DNA of 64,000 bases from Panulirus ornatus (GCF_036320965.1 NC_092240.1:7310001-7374000); one strand, 5' to 3'. Positions 21,301 through 32,850 are shown, counted from the first letter of the stretch. The notes: generated by a model not told the origin, from the sequence alone. Numbers and translations: made by a program.

Positions 21301-21304
<4 letters not shown>
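21094..21304 (+). mobile_element. Non-autonomous mini-RTE, 5'-trimmed
   Basis: Starts at ctttccacgtattccctgcg, about 30 bp inside the complete element at 19292-19528. It then follows it throughout: gtcgtagaaggcgactaaaa, ggaaatcctcccctc, ggatattccctcacagg, cgctacctcgc, tcgcgggaaacggcgaatag. It ends in an A run and (TA)n. The hairpin loop reads TATC in place of TAAC. Confidence 0.87.

Positions 21305-21387
<83 letters not shown>
21305..21387. repeat. (TA)n tail of the mini-RTE
   Basis: About 41 TA units. Confidence 0.95.
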
Positions 21388-21393
<6 letters not shown>

Positions 21394-24095
21394 CTGAAAG
21401 AGATGAAAAGCGTAAGATCATACATGTATTTTTAATATCAAATGTATTTCAACTTCCAATTAGACATATCAGAAAAAAAAGTTTTGTTAATTCCGCAGTC
21501 AAGGACTATATTTCCCAACATCTGCTCATCAGGTAACTTTCTGATTCAGTTTATTACTGACGAACCCATACCCAGGAGCGAACTGATTTCTACTGGACAC
21601 AGGATATTTCAAAAACGAAATTTCAAGACATCAAAATCTTACTGAAAGAACATGAATTATATGAAAAACATACAATAGAAATAAAAGTATATAAATTCAT
21701 TTAATAGCGGGTTCTTCATATATGTGACTGCCTCGAGATTTTCCCCATACTTCATTATTTTTCAGACCTAACAGTGCTTAAGGTTTCTCAAAAACTAAAA
21801 GCAAAGCCTAGTTCCATGACCCACACGTAACTAGTCAAGGATACGGGGCGGAAGGCAGGAAGGGGGAAAAAAAAATATATGTAGACTCGCCAACGCCCAG
21901 AGAATATTCCTGACGCCTCTGTCAAGGTATTTCTGTCTGCAGTTACTTTTTGTGCCAGTGATCAGAATGGAGCAAAATGAAGTCAGAGAGGGGCATAATA
22001 AGTGGTCCGGTTTCATCTACAGCTAACGTAGATCTTGAGAATTGTTATACACCTATACATGCAGTCAGGAAGATAATTATTGGTCATGTTATATTTTTCA
22101 TCTCTGTGTTTAGTCTCTTGCAAAACATTGCTGCCACCTGACAGCTGTTGACTTGGGTCAATATTAGTCAAAATATTGTTTATAACCGGAACGCGTGTCG
22201 TCACAGTCTTAACGACCTGCTTACACCTTTCAACAACCCAGTAAAGAATTTCTCAGGTTCAGTAACTAAGTCAGTAGTAAACCTTAACATTAATATATAT
22301 AAAAAAGTGTGTGAAGCAATTCCAAATGTTGCCAGGTGATTTAAGTGCGCTATCTATTGAGCGGAGAAAGTTCTATTCTTTTACAATCAAGTATTCTTTT
22401 TTAATGGTTTCATGTTTCAAGAAAAATATCTGTATAAAGTTCTTCACTTGTTACTTTGTAAAACTTAAACAAGCTAACCTAATTATCATTCGTGACACTA
22501 AAAATTCACCCTCAAAACTGTTCAGTAATTGGCTTCGTTTTTCTGACAAGCTTACGAATGTTTCTAAGATACTTTTGTGTCCTGTGATAGTTAACAACAA
22601 TAACAACAATAAAAGCAGCATCCTTGGGCCCCAGTCAAGCCCAACTGTCACCCCACTCCAACATGTCAATGTATTGTACCCCCCACTGTACGCTCTACAC
22701 TTGCCTACCTCCTTCTACATATGTGCCATTTCATCCATATTCTCACTGAAATGTTTTGCAGATGTATATCTAGACTACAAATATCTTAAAATGAGCAGAA
22801 ATAAAAAACATTCACTCCGTGATGGAGGGAGTCATTATACAATTTCGAATGTTATCAACTACTTTGTAACTGAAGAACAAACCGGTCGATAATGTTAGTG
22901 ATCCATGAGATTACGTAAAAATGTTTTAGACTCAGTATTCACTGTATGAATTCTGGTTTAAAGACCTTTAGCAGTTGATCAACACTAAATCCGACAACAC
23001 ACATAAGCACGTCACTTGTAAAAACCTCGAGCAAAATATAATGATCACTTAATCTAACCTAACTTTACATACAGCCAGTAAATCCATTTTGGTGTGTTTC
23101 ATTTTCTATATACTTAGAGATATATGACTGATCCTGCAAATACACCTTTCCAACCTAACCTAACCTGAGGAAAACAGAGCCAGATCTAATGAAATTAGTA
23201 ATCTGACGTTAATATTCAAATTACTATTAAATTTCTAGTTTTAAAACATTAATCTTATAATTTTATTTGAATATCACATAGAACAACTTCATTTGAAGCA
23301 TTTCAAACGAGATTATTGCCTCTAATTAATTACTTTGATTCGTAACATGAACCAGAATGTCGCATGTATATGACTGCAATTTTTCGTGTGAAAATCTCAA
23401 AATAATGACTTTTATCCTCCTTTTACTTATATTTCATTACGTTGAAGAAATTCATTATAGGTTAGGTAAGGTTAATGAGTTTATTATTGGATTTTCAAGA
23501 TGAAACTTTCCAGAACCATTTGTAATTCTGTCATATTAGAGAAAAAAAAAAGGGGGAAGACACCCAAAAGCCTTCATCGGAATTCTATTTTCACTCCTTT
23601 CTATTTCAAAACGAAAATATTATTTGATGAATCTGGTGGAGACTTTCATCTTCAAATTACCAGTAACAAGCAAACATGTCATTTCCCCCCATCCCCCAGA
23701 AATGCAACCTACTCTCTAATCATTTTTGATACAAAAAAAAAAAAAACTTGTAAAACTATATCATGAAGAAGTGAAACACACGAACAAGAAAGGGAACTTA
23801 CCTTGTTTCTTGTTCGACCTTGAGTCTCGAAGTTGAGCACTGAATTCTAATTGAAATTATTTGAAAGTATGGTTGCCAAAGTTGCACTAATAAAGAAAAA
23901 CTTCTTGTCCTTGCGAAACTGATAGAAAAAATACTGAGGATGAATCTATTTCTTGTTTTGCGCAGAAAAAAGAGCAGAAAATGCTGTTATATGACTTGTT
24001 TACAAACATTGCCACGCTAGTGCCACCTGGCGGCTGAACCGGTAAACACTCTATACTCTCTGTCGGCATGTTTCCAGCCAATTAGAACGTCTTTT

Positions 24096-24096
<1 letters not shown>
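21388..24096. other. AT-rich single-copy region, no gene recognised
   Basis: About 2.7 kb of non-repetitive, AT-rich DNA. The longest open frame is 22311-22892 (plus, up to 193 codons). It has lysine-, phenylalanine- and serine-rich composition, an Asn run coded by (AAC/AAT)n and no domain I recognise, so I do not call it a gene. A caacctaacctaacctg word (about 23151-23167) is a short interstitial CCTAA tract. Confidence 0.5.

Positions 24097-24160
<64 letters not shown>
24097..24160. repeat. (TA)n microsatellite
   Basis: About 31 TA units. Confidence 0.97.
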
Positions 24161-24162
<2 letters not shown>

Positions 24163-24863
24163 ACATTAGCGATTCATGCCTTTGACGAGGCTGATGCTGC
24201 CTGTTGCTCATGCAACCAGGCTACAGCCCCATTCCCCAATTCAGGTTTTCTGGGATTTTTCTGGGATTGTAACATTCCCGTACAAAGAAATACAGACATT
24301 CGCCTAAAATATCATATAGACACTATTTGTCTTCGTAATAACATTCATCGTTACTATGCTCATTAGCAATTTTTTTCTTAAAATCATTATCACAATAATC
24401 ATTATTGGTAATAATAGTATCATCATTATTACATTATTACTATTGGCCTTCACACAAATGCATAAAAATATTTAGATGGTTTATTTATTCGTGCGGGAAT
24501 GAATGACGAGGAGTGTTGTTGGCGCGCCTGCGCGTCATTAGGCGGCAGAGGTAATTTTGGCCTAGTTGTTATGGACTGTTGTGACGTGGGCCTCACTCAG
24601 GGCTTCCTCATGTTTACCCTCAGACAGACGCACGACAAACAACTGGATAGAAATGGTCAACATAAGAAATCATATCAAGTAAGGATGGCCATGTAGTTGA
24701 TAATTTCTTTTTATCATGTCAGCCAGAGATGTACTGCGTAGCTTCAGAGGTTTACTTTATTCCTATGGTTTATGCCTTATATGTAATCGTCATGCTTTGT
24801 AAGGTTGTTGTAAACTATTAATAAGCGTAGGCCTTTAAAACCGAGGTATGCGGAGACGATTAT

Positions 24864-24865
<2 letters not shown>
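24161..24865. other. AT-rich single-copy stretch, no gene recognised
   Basis: Includes an (ATT/ATC)n-like segment at ~24385-24445. No gene signal. Confidence 0.5.

Positions 24866-24949
<84 letters not shown>
24866..24949. repeat. (TA)n microsatellite
   Basis: About 42 TA units. Confidence 0.97.
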
Positions 24950-25103
24950 GCACACAAGTATTTTATATGAGAAAGTGGAGGTCCAACTTTGTAAGCTGAA
25001 AGCCAGCAGCCTGCGTGTGAGTAAAACAGAAAGAAAAGACCGCTAAATGGGGCAAAGGAATGACACATTATACCCGCTGAAGTGCTAGCTCACTACCTAC
25101 TAG
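24950..25103. other. Short spacer, nothing recognised
   Basis: Single-copy DNA between microsatellites. Confidence 0.4.
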
Positions 25104-25105
25104 AG

Positions 25106-25192
<87 letters not shown>
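25104..25192. repeat. (GATA)n(GA)n compound microsatellite
   Basis: Five GATA units run into about 34 GA units. Confidence 0.96.
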
Positions 25193-25194
<2 letters not shown>

Positions 25195-25718
25195 ATCAGG
25201 ATGTCGCAAGAGAAACATAAAAAGAGTTAAAAACTGTAGTTGAGCAGATAGCCTATTAGAATGAGGCAGGCAATTCCTAACTTATAATTTTCTGTGTTAG
25301 GTCTTAAACAATTCTCACGGTCTTAAACAACACAATAGCACAGGTTGTAATAACAACATGCTATAAACAGAGGAAGATGGTAATACCTGTGGTTTGTTTT
25401 ACTGCTGGTAATATTGCCAAGTTCCCGGGACGCTTGTACGACATTGGGTCTGAAAATGTCCGTCATCAGCTGGGCGCCATAAAAGCCAAATTGTCGTGTG
25501 AAATATATTTACTTTCTCCATGTTTTTTTTATATATCTTTTCTGGTAAATTAGTCCTTAGAAAAAAAGATGCTTTGATAGATTTGTAGAATAATGGCATA
25601 GTGATGAATTTGACGGTACTTGTCATTTGATGAATAATAGCGAGTTATTTTGAAGCCTAGCCTAAACTTAGTTGAATGCATGGCATGCCTACATCAGACT
25701 CTAAGTATATTTGCTGTA
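25193..25718. other. AT-rich single-copy stretch, no gene recognised
   Basis: A minus-strand frame at 25399-25626 (75 codons) shows no motif. Nothing else stands out. Confidence 0.45.

Positions 25719-25806
<88 letters not shown>
25719..25806. repeat. (TATC)n(TA)n compound microsatellite
   Basis: About nine TATC units lead into ~25 TA units. Confidence 0.96.
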
Positions 25807-25808
<2 letters not shown>

Positions 25809-26730
25809 ATTTTAAAAGATACCATTCTATATTTCTGTAGTTTCGTAACGAAAATGACTCTTGGAAAACGGTAGACAACACCCTACAAGGAAGACATAAT
25901 ACAAAGGAATGTACTCTGGCCTGGTGAGCTTCCATTCTTCTCTTTTACATCTCTTGAGTACGACAGTTCAAACCCTTGAGTACGAAGGATATAACACGCT
26001 TGAATGCAACGACTGTGTCTGATGTGTCGTACTGAAAGGGGGGTAAGTCGTCGTACTCAATGGGATTAAGTCGTACTTTTTAAAGGGTTTGGTCGTCTTG
26101 TATTATATCCTCCTAAAGCCGAGAGCAGTTCACGTCCTTAAACCAGTGTGAATAAATAACGCCGGTGACACAAGGTCACAGCCTCCTGACCTTTGACCTT
26201 CCAGATTTTTTTTTCTTTGTCGTGGAAAAAAATTGGTTTATACTTCAAGTAGAATCTTCGGCGAAGACAAGGAAGTCACAAGGTTGATCTACAACCTATA
26301 ACTTCATTGGGGACGGCCATGATTATAAAGGTGAGAGTGGCACTTGATAATTTCCCTTACTTGCGGAATGCATGAGAAACTCAACAATTTCTGGCGGCGA
26401 TGAGAGATGGACTCAACAATTTCTCAGTAACGACACGCAACAACTTGGCTGCCCCCAGCAGGTCTTCCCGGTGAGAACGATTAGTTGAACTGTTTTGGGA
26501 TGGACGGTTTGGTACTTAATAGCCCTGACGCATTGTAGGGACTTCCCTCACGATGAGCGAGTACGGCAGGACTCCATGGGGCACGGCAGTACGGCCCATG
26601 GGGGCACGGGGGTTACGAACCCTCGAGCACGACGCTGTACGACTCCAAGAGCCCTTATGACCAGCGCCTTGCGTGGTTCGTCAAACAACCAACCCCTGGG
26701 AGCGGCTGAGGACACTGGCGGTTTCCACTC
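25807..26730. other. Single-copy region with scattered core copies and a perfect DR1 site
   Basis: No gene recognised. Degenerate versions of the tgagtacgac / gtcgtactca core occur in both orientations at about 25957-26095 and again at ~26620-26645. Two TGACCT half-sites spaced by one base lie at 26187-26199. Confidence 0.5.
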
Positions 26731-26990
26731 CCAGGCGACGCGTCGTGTAAGGGTCTGGTTTTACACCCCTAGGCGACGCGTCGTGTTCGGGTCTGGCTTT
26801 CCTCCCCCCGGCGACTCGTCGTGTGCGGGTCTGGCTTGTACACCCCAGGCAACGCGTCGTGTTCGGGTCTGGCTTTCCTCCCCCCGGCGACGCGTCGTGT
26901 GAGGGTCTGGCTTTCCTCCCCCGGCGACGCGTCGTGTGAGGGTCTGGCTTTCCTCCCCCGGCGACGCGTCGTGTGCGGGTCTGGCCGTAC
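26731..26990. repeat. ~37-bp minisatellite (ggcgacgcgtcgtgt)
   Basis: About seven units, each with the 10-bp palindrome cgacgcgtcg followed by gtctggctttcctcccc. Two units have tgtacacc in place of tcctcccc. Confidence 0.93.
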
Positions 26991-27326
26991 ACCAGACTGG
27001 CTGGCTCGCTGATGACGGGGTTAGGCTATAGGGTTACCTGCTTGTGGCCCAGGAGGAACCTTTTGCTTATTTGGGGACAACATATTTCAAGACGTAGTTA
27101 GACGTAAGATGTAGAACATTTTTGTGATGTGTTTCACGAGTGTGTTGGCCGTAATTTTAGCTTAATTACCATCTGATTGGTGACCTGGTGACTTATTTTT
27201 TTCTTCTAAATAAGCTTATTATCTGGGTACATACGAAATTCATATTGTTAGCTTTCCTCCCCAAAATTTGAATAATGAATATTATAATTTTTTTTCTAGT
27301 GTCCAGAGAGGATATAGCAGACGTGA
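26991..27326. other. Single-copy stretch, no gene recognised
   Basis: About 335 bp of AT-rich DNA without a motif I can name. Confidence 0.45.

Positions 27327-27405
<79 letters not shown>
27327..27405. repeat. (TA)n microsatellite
   Basis: About 39 TA units. Confidence 0.97.
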
Positions 27406-27407
<2 letters not shown>

Positions 27408-27589
27408 TAATTGCTTGGTAAAGTTTAGATTACTTTATAAAAGTTTTGTGGTGCCTCTGGTGTTGGGAGCTGGGCTGGACCGTTGATGTGGAGGAGAGGG
27501 GAAAGTGTCTGGTGGGTACAGTGGAGACAGGGGTGACCTCTGACCTGGGATTGGAAAGGTCATGTGAAAGGTCACACACAATCATACCC

Positions 27590-28100
27590 AAACAGTCGTA
27601 CCATCGTGCTCAAGGGTCACACCGTCATGCTCGTGAAGTCACACACCGTCACTGTTGAAGAGGTCACACCGTCTTGCTCAAAAGGTCACACCGTCGTGGC
27701 CAAGAGGTCACGCCGTCGCCCTCGAGGTCACACCGTCTTGCTCGAGAGGTCACACCGTCGTGCTCGAGAGGTCACACCGTCGTGCTCAAAAGGTCACACC
27801 ATCATACTGATGGGGGTCACACCGCCGTGCTAAAGAGGTCACACCGTCATGCTCAGGTCACACCGTCGTGCTCAAAAGGTCACACCATCATACTTAAGGA
27901 GGTCACACCGCCGTGCTAAAGAGGTCACACCGTCATGTTCAAGAGGTCACCCCGTCTTGCTCGAGAGGTTACACCGTCGTGGCCAAGAGGTCACGCCGTC
28001 GCGCTAAAGAGATCACACCGTCATGTTCAAGAGGTCACACCGTCTTGCTCGAGAGCTCACACCGTCGTGGCCAAGAGGTCACACCGTCGCGATCATCTCA
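27590..28100. repeat. ~22-bp minisatellite (aggtcacaccgtcgtgctc)
   Basis: About 22 units combining gaggtca with the window-wide core caccgtcgtgctc. Variation alternates between tgctc, tgttc, ggcca and cgcta in the core, and the order of variants is partly repeated (27775-27870 versus 27870-27940), showing block duplication. Upstream, 27534-27546 is a perfect TGACCT-C-TGACCT. Confidence 0.93.
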
Positions 28101-28367
28101 AGAGGCTAAGGTTAATCAAACCCCGTACGATAGAAAAGGGATCCTCTTCAAAAGGTGCAACAGGGCTTTGAAACGTACTGCATGTACATGTGGTCGACTG
28201 AGCGAATGTGGCCAGTCATAGTGGGATGAAACACAAAATTTTACCCAACACTGTTACGTAGGGAAGGAGTGCGTGTGAGTGAGAGGAGTACACAAGCAAT
28301 GAAGAGCACGTGAGGTTAGTACACATCTCACTTTTACCTCCAGGAACGAATCAGTAGGCGACGTCTG
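28101..28367. other. Spacer, no gene recognised
   Basis: Single-copy DNA between a minisatellite and a microsatellite. Confidence 0.4.
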
Positions 28368-28375
28368 CGCGCGCG

Positions 28376-28438
<63 letters not shown>
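28368..28438. repeat. (CG)n(CA)n alternating tract
   Basis: About eight CG units run into about 27 CA units, ~70 bp of purine-pyrimidine alternation, a strong Z-DNA candidate. Confidence 0.95.
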
Positions 28439-28440
<2 letters not shown>

Positions 28441-28504
28441 TGCATCATCTCGTTCTTTTTGATCCCTGGGTTTCAAAAAGAGACCTTTGACCCGGTCGAG
28501 TCAA

Positions 28505-28855
28505 AGATCGGACCGTCATCGCACCCAGAGTTCGTACCGTCGTGTTCTAGAGCCGTACCTTCATCTTCAGTGGTCGTCCCGTCGTGTTCTAGGGTCGTAC
28601 TTTCTTCAAGGGTCGTTCCGTCGTGTTCCAGGGTCGTACCTTCGTCTTCAAGGGTCGTCCAGTCTTGTTCCAGGGCCGTACATTCGTCTTCAAGGGTCGT
28701 CCCGTCGTGCTCTAGAGTCGTACCTTCGTCTTCATGGGTCGTCCCGTCGTGTTCTAGGGCCGTACCTTCGTCTTCAAGGGTCGTCACGTCGTGTTCTAGG
28801 GCCGTACCTTCGTCTTCAAGGGTCGTCCCGTCGTGCTCAAGGGATCAAAGAGAGT
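28505..28855. repeat. ~41-bp minisatellite of the core family (gtcgtcccgtcgtgttctag)
   Basis: About eight dimeric units: gtcgtcccgtcgtgttctag plus ggccgtaccttcgtcttcaag. The two halves are diverged versions of the same ~20-bp core. Confidence 0.93.
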
Positions 28856-29129
28856 CGTGTGGGAAGGTGGTTGTTTGTTTGGACCCAGGCTGCGACACAC
28901 AACGGACCAAGAGCGACGTCCGTTCGTAATCTCCCCCCTCCCCCCCCACCCACCGTCACCTTAGACAGATGGTGGCAGTAGCCACCGTTGGCAGGGAGTT
29001 CCTCCTCGGCCACCTGGCTCGCTCCACAGCTGGTGCTGCTGGTAACAAGATCGTGTCCCTAAGAAATGCGCCTCTTCACAAACAGGTGACCTTGAAGCTC
29101 TTACGGAAATTCCAGCTGTCATAAAGACA

Positions 29130-29130
<1 letters not shown>
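28856..29130. other. Spacer, no gene recognised
   Basis: GC-rich single-copy DNA; no motif I can name. Confidence 0.4.

Positions 29131-29218
<88 letters not shown>
29131..29218. repeat. (CT)n microsatellite
   Basis: About 44 CT units. Confidence 0.97.
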
Positions 29219-29222
<4 letters not shown>

Positions 29223-29536
29223 GGACTCGAGACTCTTCGGCGATATCTTATCGTCTACACCGACAGGAAATGGAGGAGGAGAAAAACAAATATATATATG
29301 TTAAAAACGGAGCGGATGTTGACTTCTTGTGGTTAAGAGATACGACACAGTTGTTGTTTTTAATTTCTTTCAGTGGTAGAATATTCTATCACTGGGAGAG
29401 CGAGGGTGGTATAGTCACCAGGCGGGCCGGGTGGGTCTCGTGGACGCGTTTGGCTGAGGTTCCGAGAAATTCCTGCAGCTGTTGCGAGCAAGCGGGGGCA
29501 AAGCAAGTGCCTGTGTGCATACGCTGAGTCGTATGC
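29219..29536. other. Single-copy stretch, no gene recognised
   Basis: About 320 bp with an 85-codon frame (29270-29527) lacking recognisable motifs. Confidence 0.4.
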
Positions 29537-29660
29537 TTCCTGCCCCTCCCTCCGTCCCTCCCTCCGTCCCTCCCTCCGTCCCTCCCCCTGCCCCTCCCTC
29601 CGTGCCTCCCTCCGTCCCTCCCTCCGTCCCTCCCCCTGCCCCTCCCTCCGTCCCTCCCGA
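29537..29660. repeat. 8/12-bp pyrimidine-rich tandem (cctccctccgtc)
   Basis: Repeated ccctccgt octamers with periodic cccctgcc variants, one strand almost purely pyrimidine with scattered G. Confidence 0.92.
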
Positions 29661-29779
29661 ACGTAGGAAGGACCAGGTGGTGATGGCTGGTCGGTCAGGT
29701 GGCTGGGACACGGTGGGACTTGAGGTGAGGGGCTCATGGCTGTACATGTATGACAGTCATCATGAACAGATCTCTGAGT

Positions 29780-29918
<139 letters not shown>

Positions 29919-30103
29919 TAGAAGGCGACTAAAAGGGGAGGGAGCCGGGGGGCTGGAAATCCTCCCCTCTCGTTTTTAATTTTCCCAAAGAAGGAACAGA
30001 GAAGGGGGCCCAATGAGGATATTCCCTCAAAGGCTCAGTCCTCTGTTCTTAACGCTACCTCGCTAATGCGGGAAATGGCGAATTGTATGAAAGAAAAGAA
30101 AGA
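29919..30103 (+). mobile_element. Non-autonomous mini-RTE, 5'-trimmed
   Basis: Starts at gaaggcgactaaaagggg, ~60 bp inside the complete mini-element, and continues through ggaaatcctcccctctcg, ggatattccctcaaagg, cgctacctcgc and tgcgggaaatggcgaat. The tail is an A-rich run with only five TA units, shorter than in the other copies. The hairpin loop reads TAAT. Confidence 0.87.
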
Positions 30104-30185
30104 ATATATATAAGGTGCGTTTGGCACCCGGGAACTGGACTTGACACCTGAGGTGCTCAGTTGTAAGTGTATCGCTTGCTGTCTC

Positions 30186-30892
30186 CCCACCACCACCACC
30201 ACCACCTCCACCCCAGCCAACACCACCATCCACACTTCCCTCCACCATCACCACCCCAGCCAACACCACCATCCCCACTTCCCTCCACCATCACCACCAC
30301 CTCCACCCCTGCCAACACCACCATCCCCACTTCCCTTCACCACCACCATCACCACCACCTCCACCCCAGCCAACACCACCATCCACACTTCCCTCCACCA
30401 CCACCACCACCACCACCACCACCATCCACACTTCCCTCCACCACCACCATCGCCACCACCTCCACCCCTGCCAACACCACTATCACCCTCACCCCAGCCA
30501 ACACCACCATCCCCACCTCCCTCCACCACCACCACCACCTCCACCCCAGCCAACACCACCATCCCCACCTCCCTCCTCCACCACCACCACCACCACCACC
30601 ACCACCACCACCACCCCAGCCAACACCACCACCCCAGCCAACACCACCATCCACACCTCCCTCCACCATCACCACCTCCACCCCAGCCAACACCACCATC
30701 CCCACCTCCCTCCTCCACCACCACCACCACCACCCCAGCCAACACCACCATCCACACCTCCCTCCACCATCACCACCTCCACCCCAGCCAACACCACCAT
30801 CCCCACCTCCCTCCTCCACCACCATCACCACCACCCCAGCCAACACCACCATCCCCACCTCCCTCCTCCACCATCACCACCACCACCACCCG
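30186..30892. repeat. Pyrimidine/CA-rich ~45-60-bp minisatellite (ccagccaacaccaccatcc)
   Basis: About 13 units with ccagccaacaccaccatcc, cctccctcc and a variable CAC triplet run whose length explains the uneven period. Long Pro/His/Thr and Gly/Trp ORFs on the two strands are artefacts. Confidence 0.93.
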
Positions 30893-31006
30893 AAGTGTGA
30901 GAAGGTCACGAGACTGGGGCAGCAGGAGTGACCCTCACCACACCACCACACCGCCACAGTCCTGATGACGTCCCTCCAGAGCGAGGTGACCCGCCCGCTC
31001 CTGTGG

Positions 31007-31045
<39 letters not shown>

Positions 31046-31496
31046 TGTGTACCCACGCCCTCCCCCCAACCCCCAGCGACCAGGGCACCGCCACACCTGC
31101 CACACCTTCATGGCTCTGTCCCCCCCGACGCCCGGCCGGCCGGCCGGTCGCCCCCCAGCAGCGCCACCAGTGTTCCCACCACACGGTGGTTCCGCTCGAG
31201 ACCACCACACGAGGGAGGGCGCGGCGCGCTCGAGGACCTTGGCACGAGACGTACACAGCCTCGATCTCGACGTCCTGTCGTGCCTGCGTGTGATCGGGTT
31301 GACAGGTGATGCTCAGGGAGCCGTCCGGGGGGTGTGTGGGGCAGTGAGTTACACCACGACACCACACGCACACACCCCACGGCCACCCCACCCACTTCCG
31401 GGTCCATCAGTTGCCAGAATTTACTGGCTGGATAATTAATGTTGGGGGGGAGGCCCTCCTTACCTGCTGGGGACCTACCATGATGGGGAAGCTGCA
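30893..31496. other. GC-rich region with (GT)n 31008-31051
   Basis: No gene recognised. Holds a cggccggccggccgg palindrome at ~31132-31147. Frames open on both strands have no recognisable motifs. Confidence 0.5.
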
Positions 31497-31762
31497 GTGG
31501 GTTCCTGTGTCCCCCCTCCAGCAGTGGGTTCCTGTGTCCCCCTCGATGATGGGTTCCTGTGTCCCCCCCATCGATGATGGGTTCCTTTCTCCCCCCTCGA
31601 TGATGGGTTCCTGTGTCCCCCTCGATGATGGGTTCCTTTCTCCCCCCTCGATGATGGGTTCCTGTGTCCCCCCCATCGATGATGGGTTCCTGTGTCCCCC
31701 TCGATGATGGGTTCCTGTGTCCCCCCCCCCCATCGATGATGGGTTCCTGTGTCCCCCTCCCT
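31497..31762. repeat. ~25-bp minisatellite (atgatgggttcctgtgtcc)
   Basis: About ten units of gatgatgggttcct(gtg/ttc)tccccc with C-run length variation. Confidence 0.93.
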
Positions 31763-31964
31763 CCCCATTCCCTGACATTTACCCACTAACTCTCCCCATC
31801 ATCACGTCCAGCGCTGCGCGTCTTAGGCACCTACATTCCATTTACATCCACCCTCCACCCCCTCCCATCACTGTAAATGACCAGGGATTCGCATCCCATT
31901 CACACCCCATCAGTGTGTAAGTGAGGGGTCCATCCATAGCACCCCCCTGCGTACATGATGATAT
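31763..31964. other. Spacer, nothing recognised
   Basis: C-rich single-copy DNA. Confidence 0.4.
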
Positions 31965-32088
31965 TATCGATAATAATAATAATAATAACGATAATAATAA
32001 CGTTAATAATAATAATGATAATAATGATAATAATAATGATAATAATAGTAATGAATTTTTATTATCAATATTATTATTATCATTATTA

Positions 32089-32140
<52 letters not shown>

Positions 32141-32164
32141 GAATGCTAATGATAATGATGATAA

Positions 32165-32223
<59 letters not shown>
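31965..32223. repeat. Compound (AAT)n, (ATT)n and (GT)n microsatellite
   Basis: AAT/GAT triplets (31965-32050) are followed by ATT triplets (32055-32140), an inverted arrangement able to form a long hairpin. About 28 GT units follow (32167-32223). Confidence 0.95.
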
Positions 32224-32225
<2 letters not shown>

Positions 32226-32437
32226 AGGTCGTCACACACCTTGACTCACAAGTTGTCGTGCTTGTTGTCAGTATGACGTGGCAGGCACGCGACGTGGTGA
32301 TGCCCTCCCGCCAGCAAGCAGGTCGCCACAGCCTGGCACTGGTCGACTGTGGGCGGCGACCCCTGTCCATCCAGACCACGACCATCACTCCTCGGCACGA
32401 CACATACACAGAAATCACCAAATGAATACACTGGACA
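32224..32437. other. Spacer, nothing recognised
   Basis: GC-balanced single-copy DNA with no motif I can name. Confidence 0.4.
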
Positions 32438-32850
32438 CACACAGTGTGCACTCACCACACACACACTAAGTATGCAGTCACCACACACACACTAAGTATG
32501 CAATCACCACACACACACACAGTATGCACTCACAACACACACACTAAGTATGCAGTCACCACACACACACACAGTATGCATTCACAACACACACGCTAAG
32601 TATGCAGTCACCACACACACACACACACACAGTATGTACTCACCGTACACACAGTATGCACTCACCACACACACAGTATGCAGTCACCACACACACAGTA
32701 TGCAGTCACCACACACACACACACTAAGTATGCAGTCACCACACACACACACTAAGTATGCAGTCACCACACACACACACTAAGTATGCACTCACCACAC
32801 ACACACACACTAAGCATGCATTCACCACACACACACTAAATACAATCTCA
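32438..32850. repeat. ~26-32-bp minisatellite (agtatgcagtcaccacac)
   Basis: About 14 units of (c/a)taagtatgcagtcacc plus a variable CA run; unit length tracks the CA count. Confidence 0.93.

Noticed and set aside
22311..22892. 193-codon open frame as a host gene
   Set aside because: AT-rich desert, no recognised motif, an Asn run from a triplet repeat, and no start or splice context; a frame this long can occur by chance over 64 kb and six frames.
23151..23167. Telomere or subtelomere signal (CCTAA)n
   Set aside because: Only about three units, as often seen in arthropod euchromatin; no extended TTAGG array in the window.
30141..30965. His/Pro/Thr-rich 250-270 residue proteins
   Set aside because: Frames over the CAC/CCA minisatellite; both plus frames and two minus frames are open.
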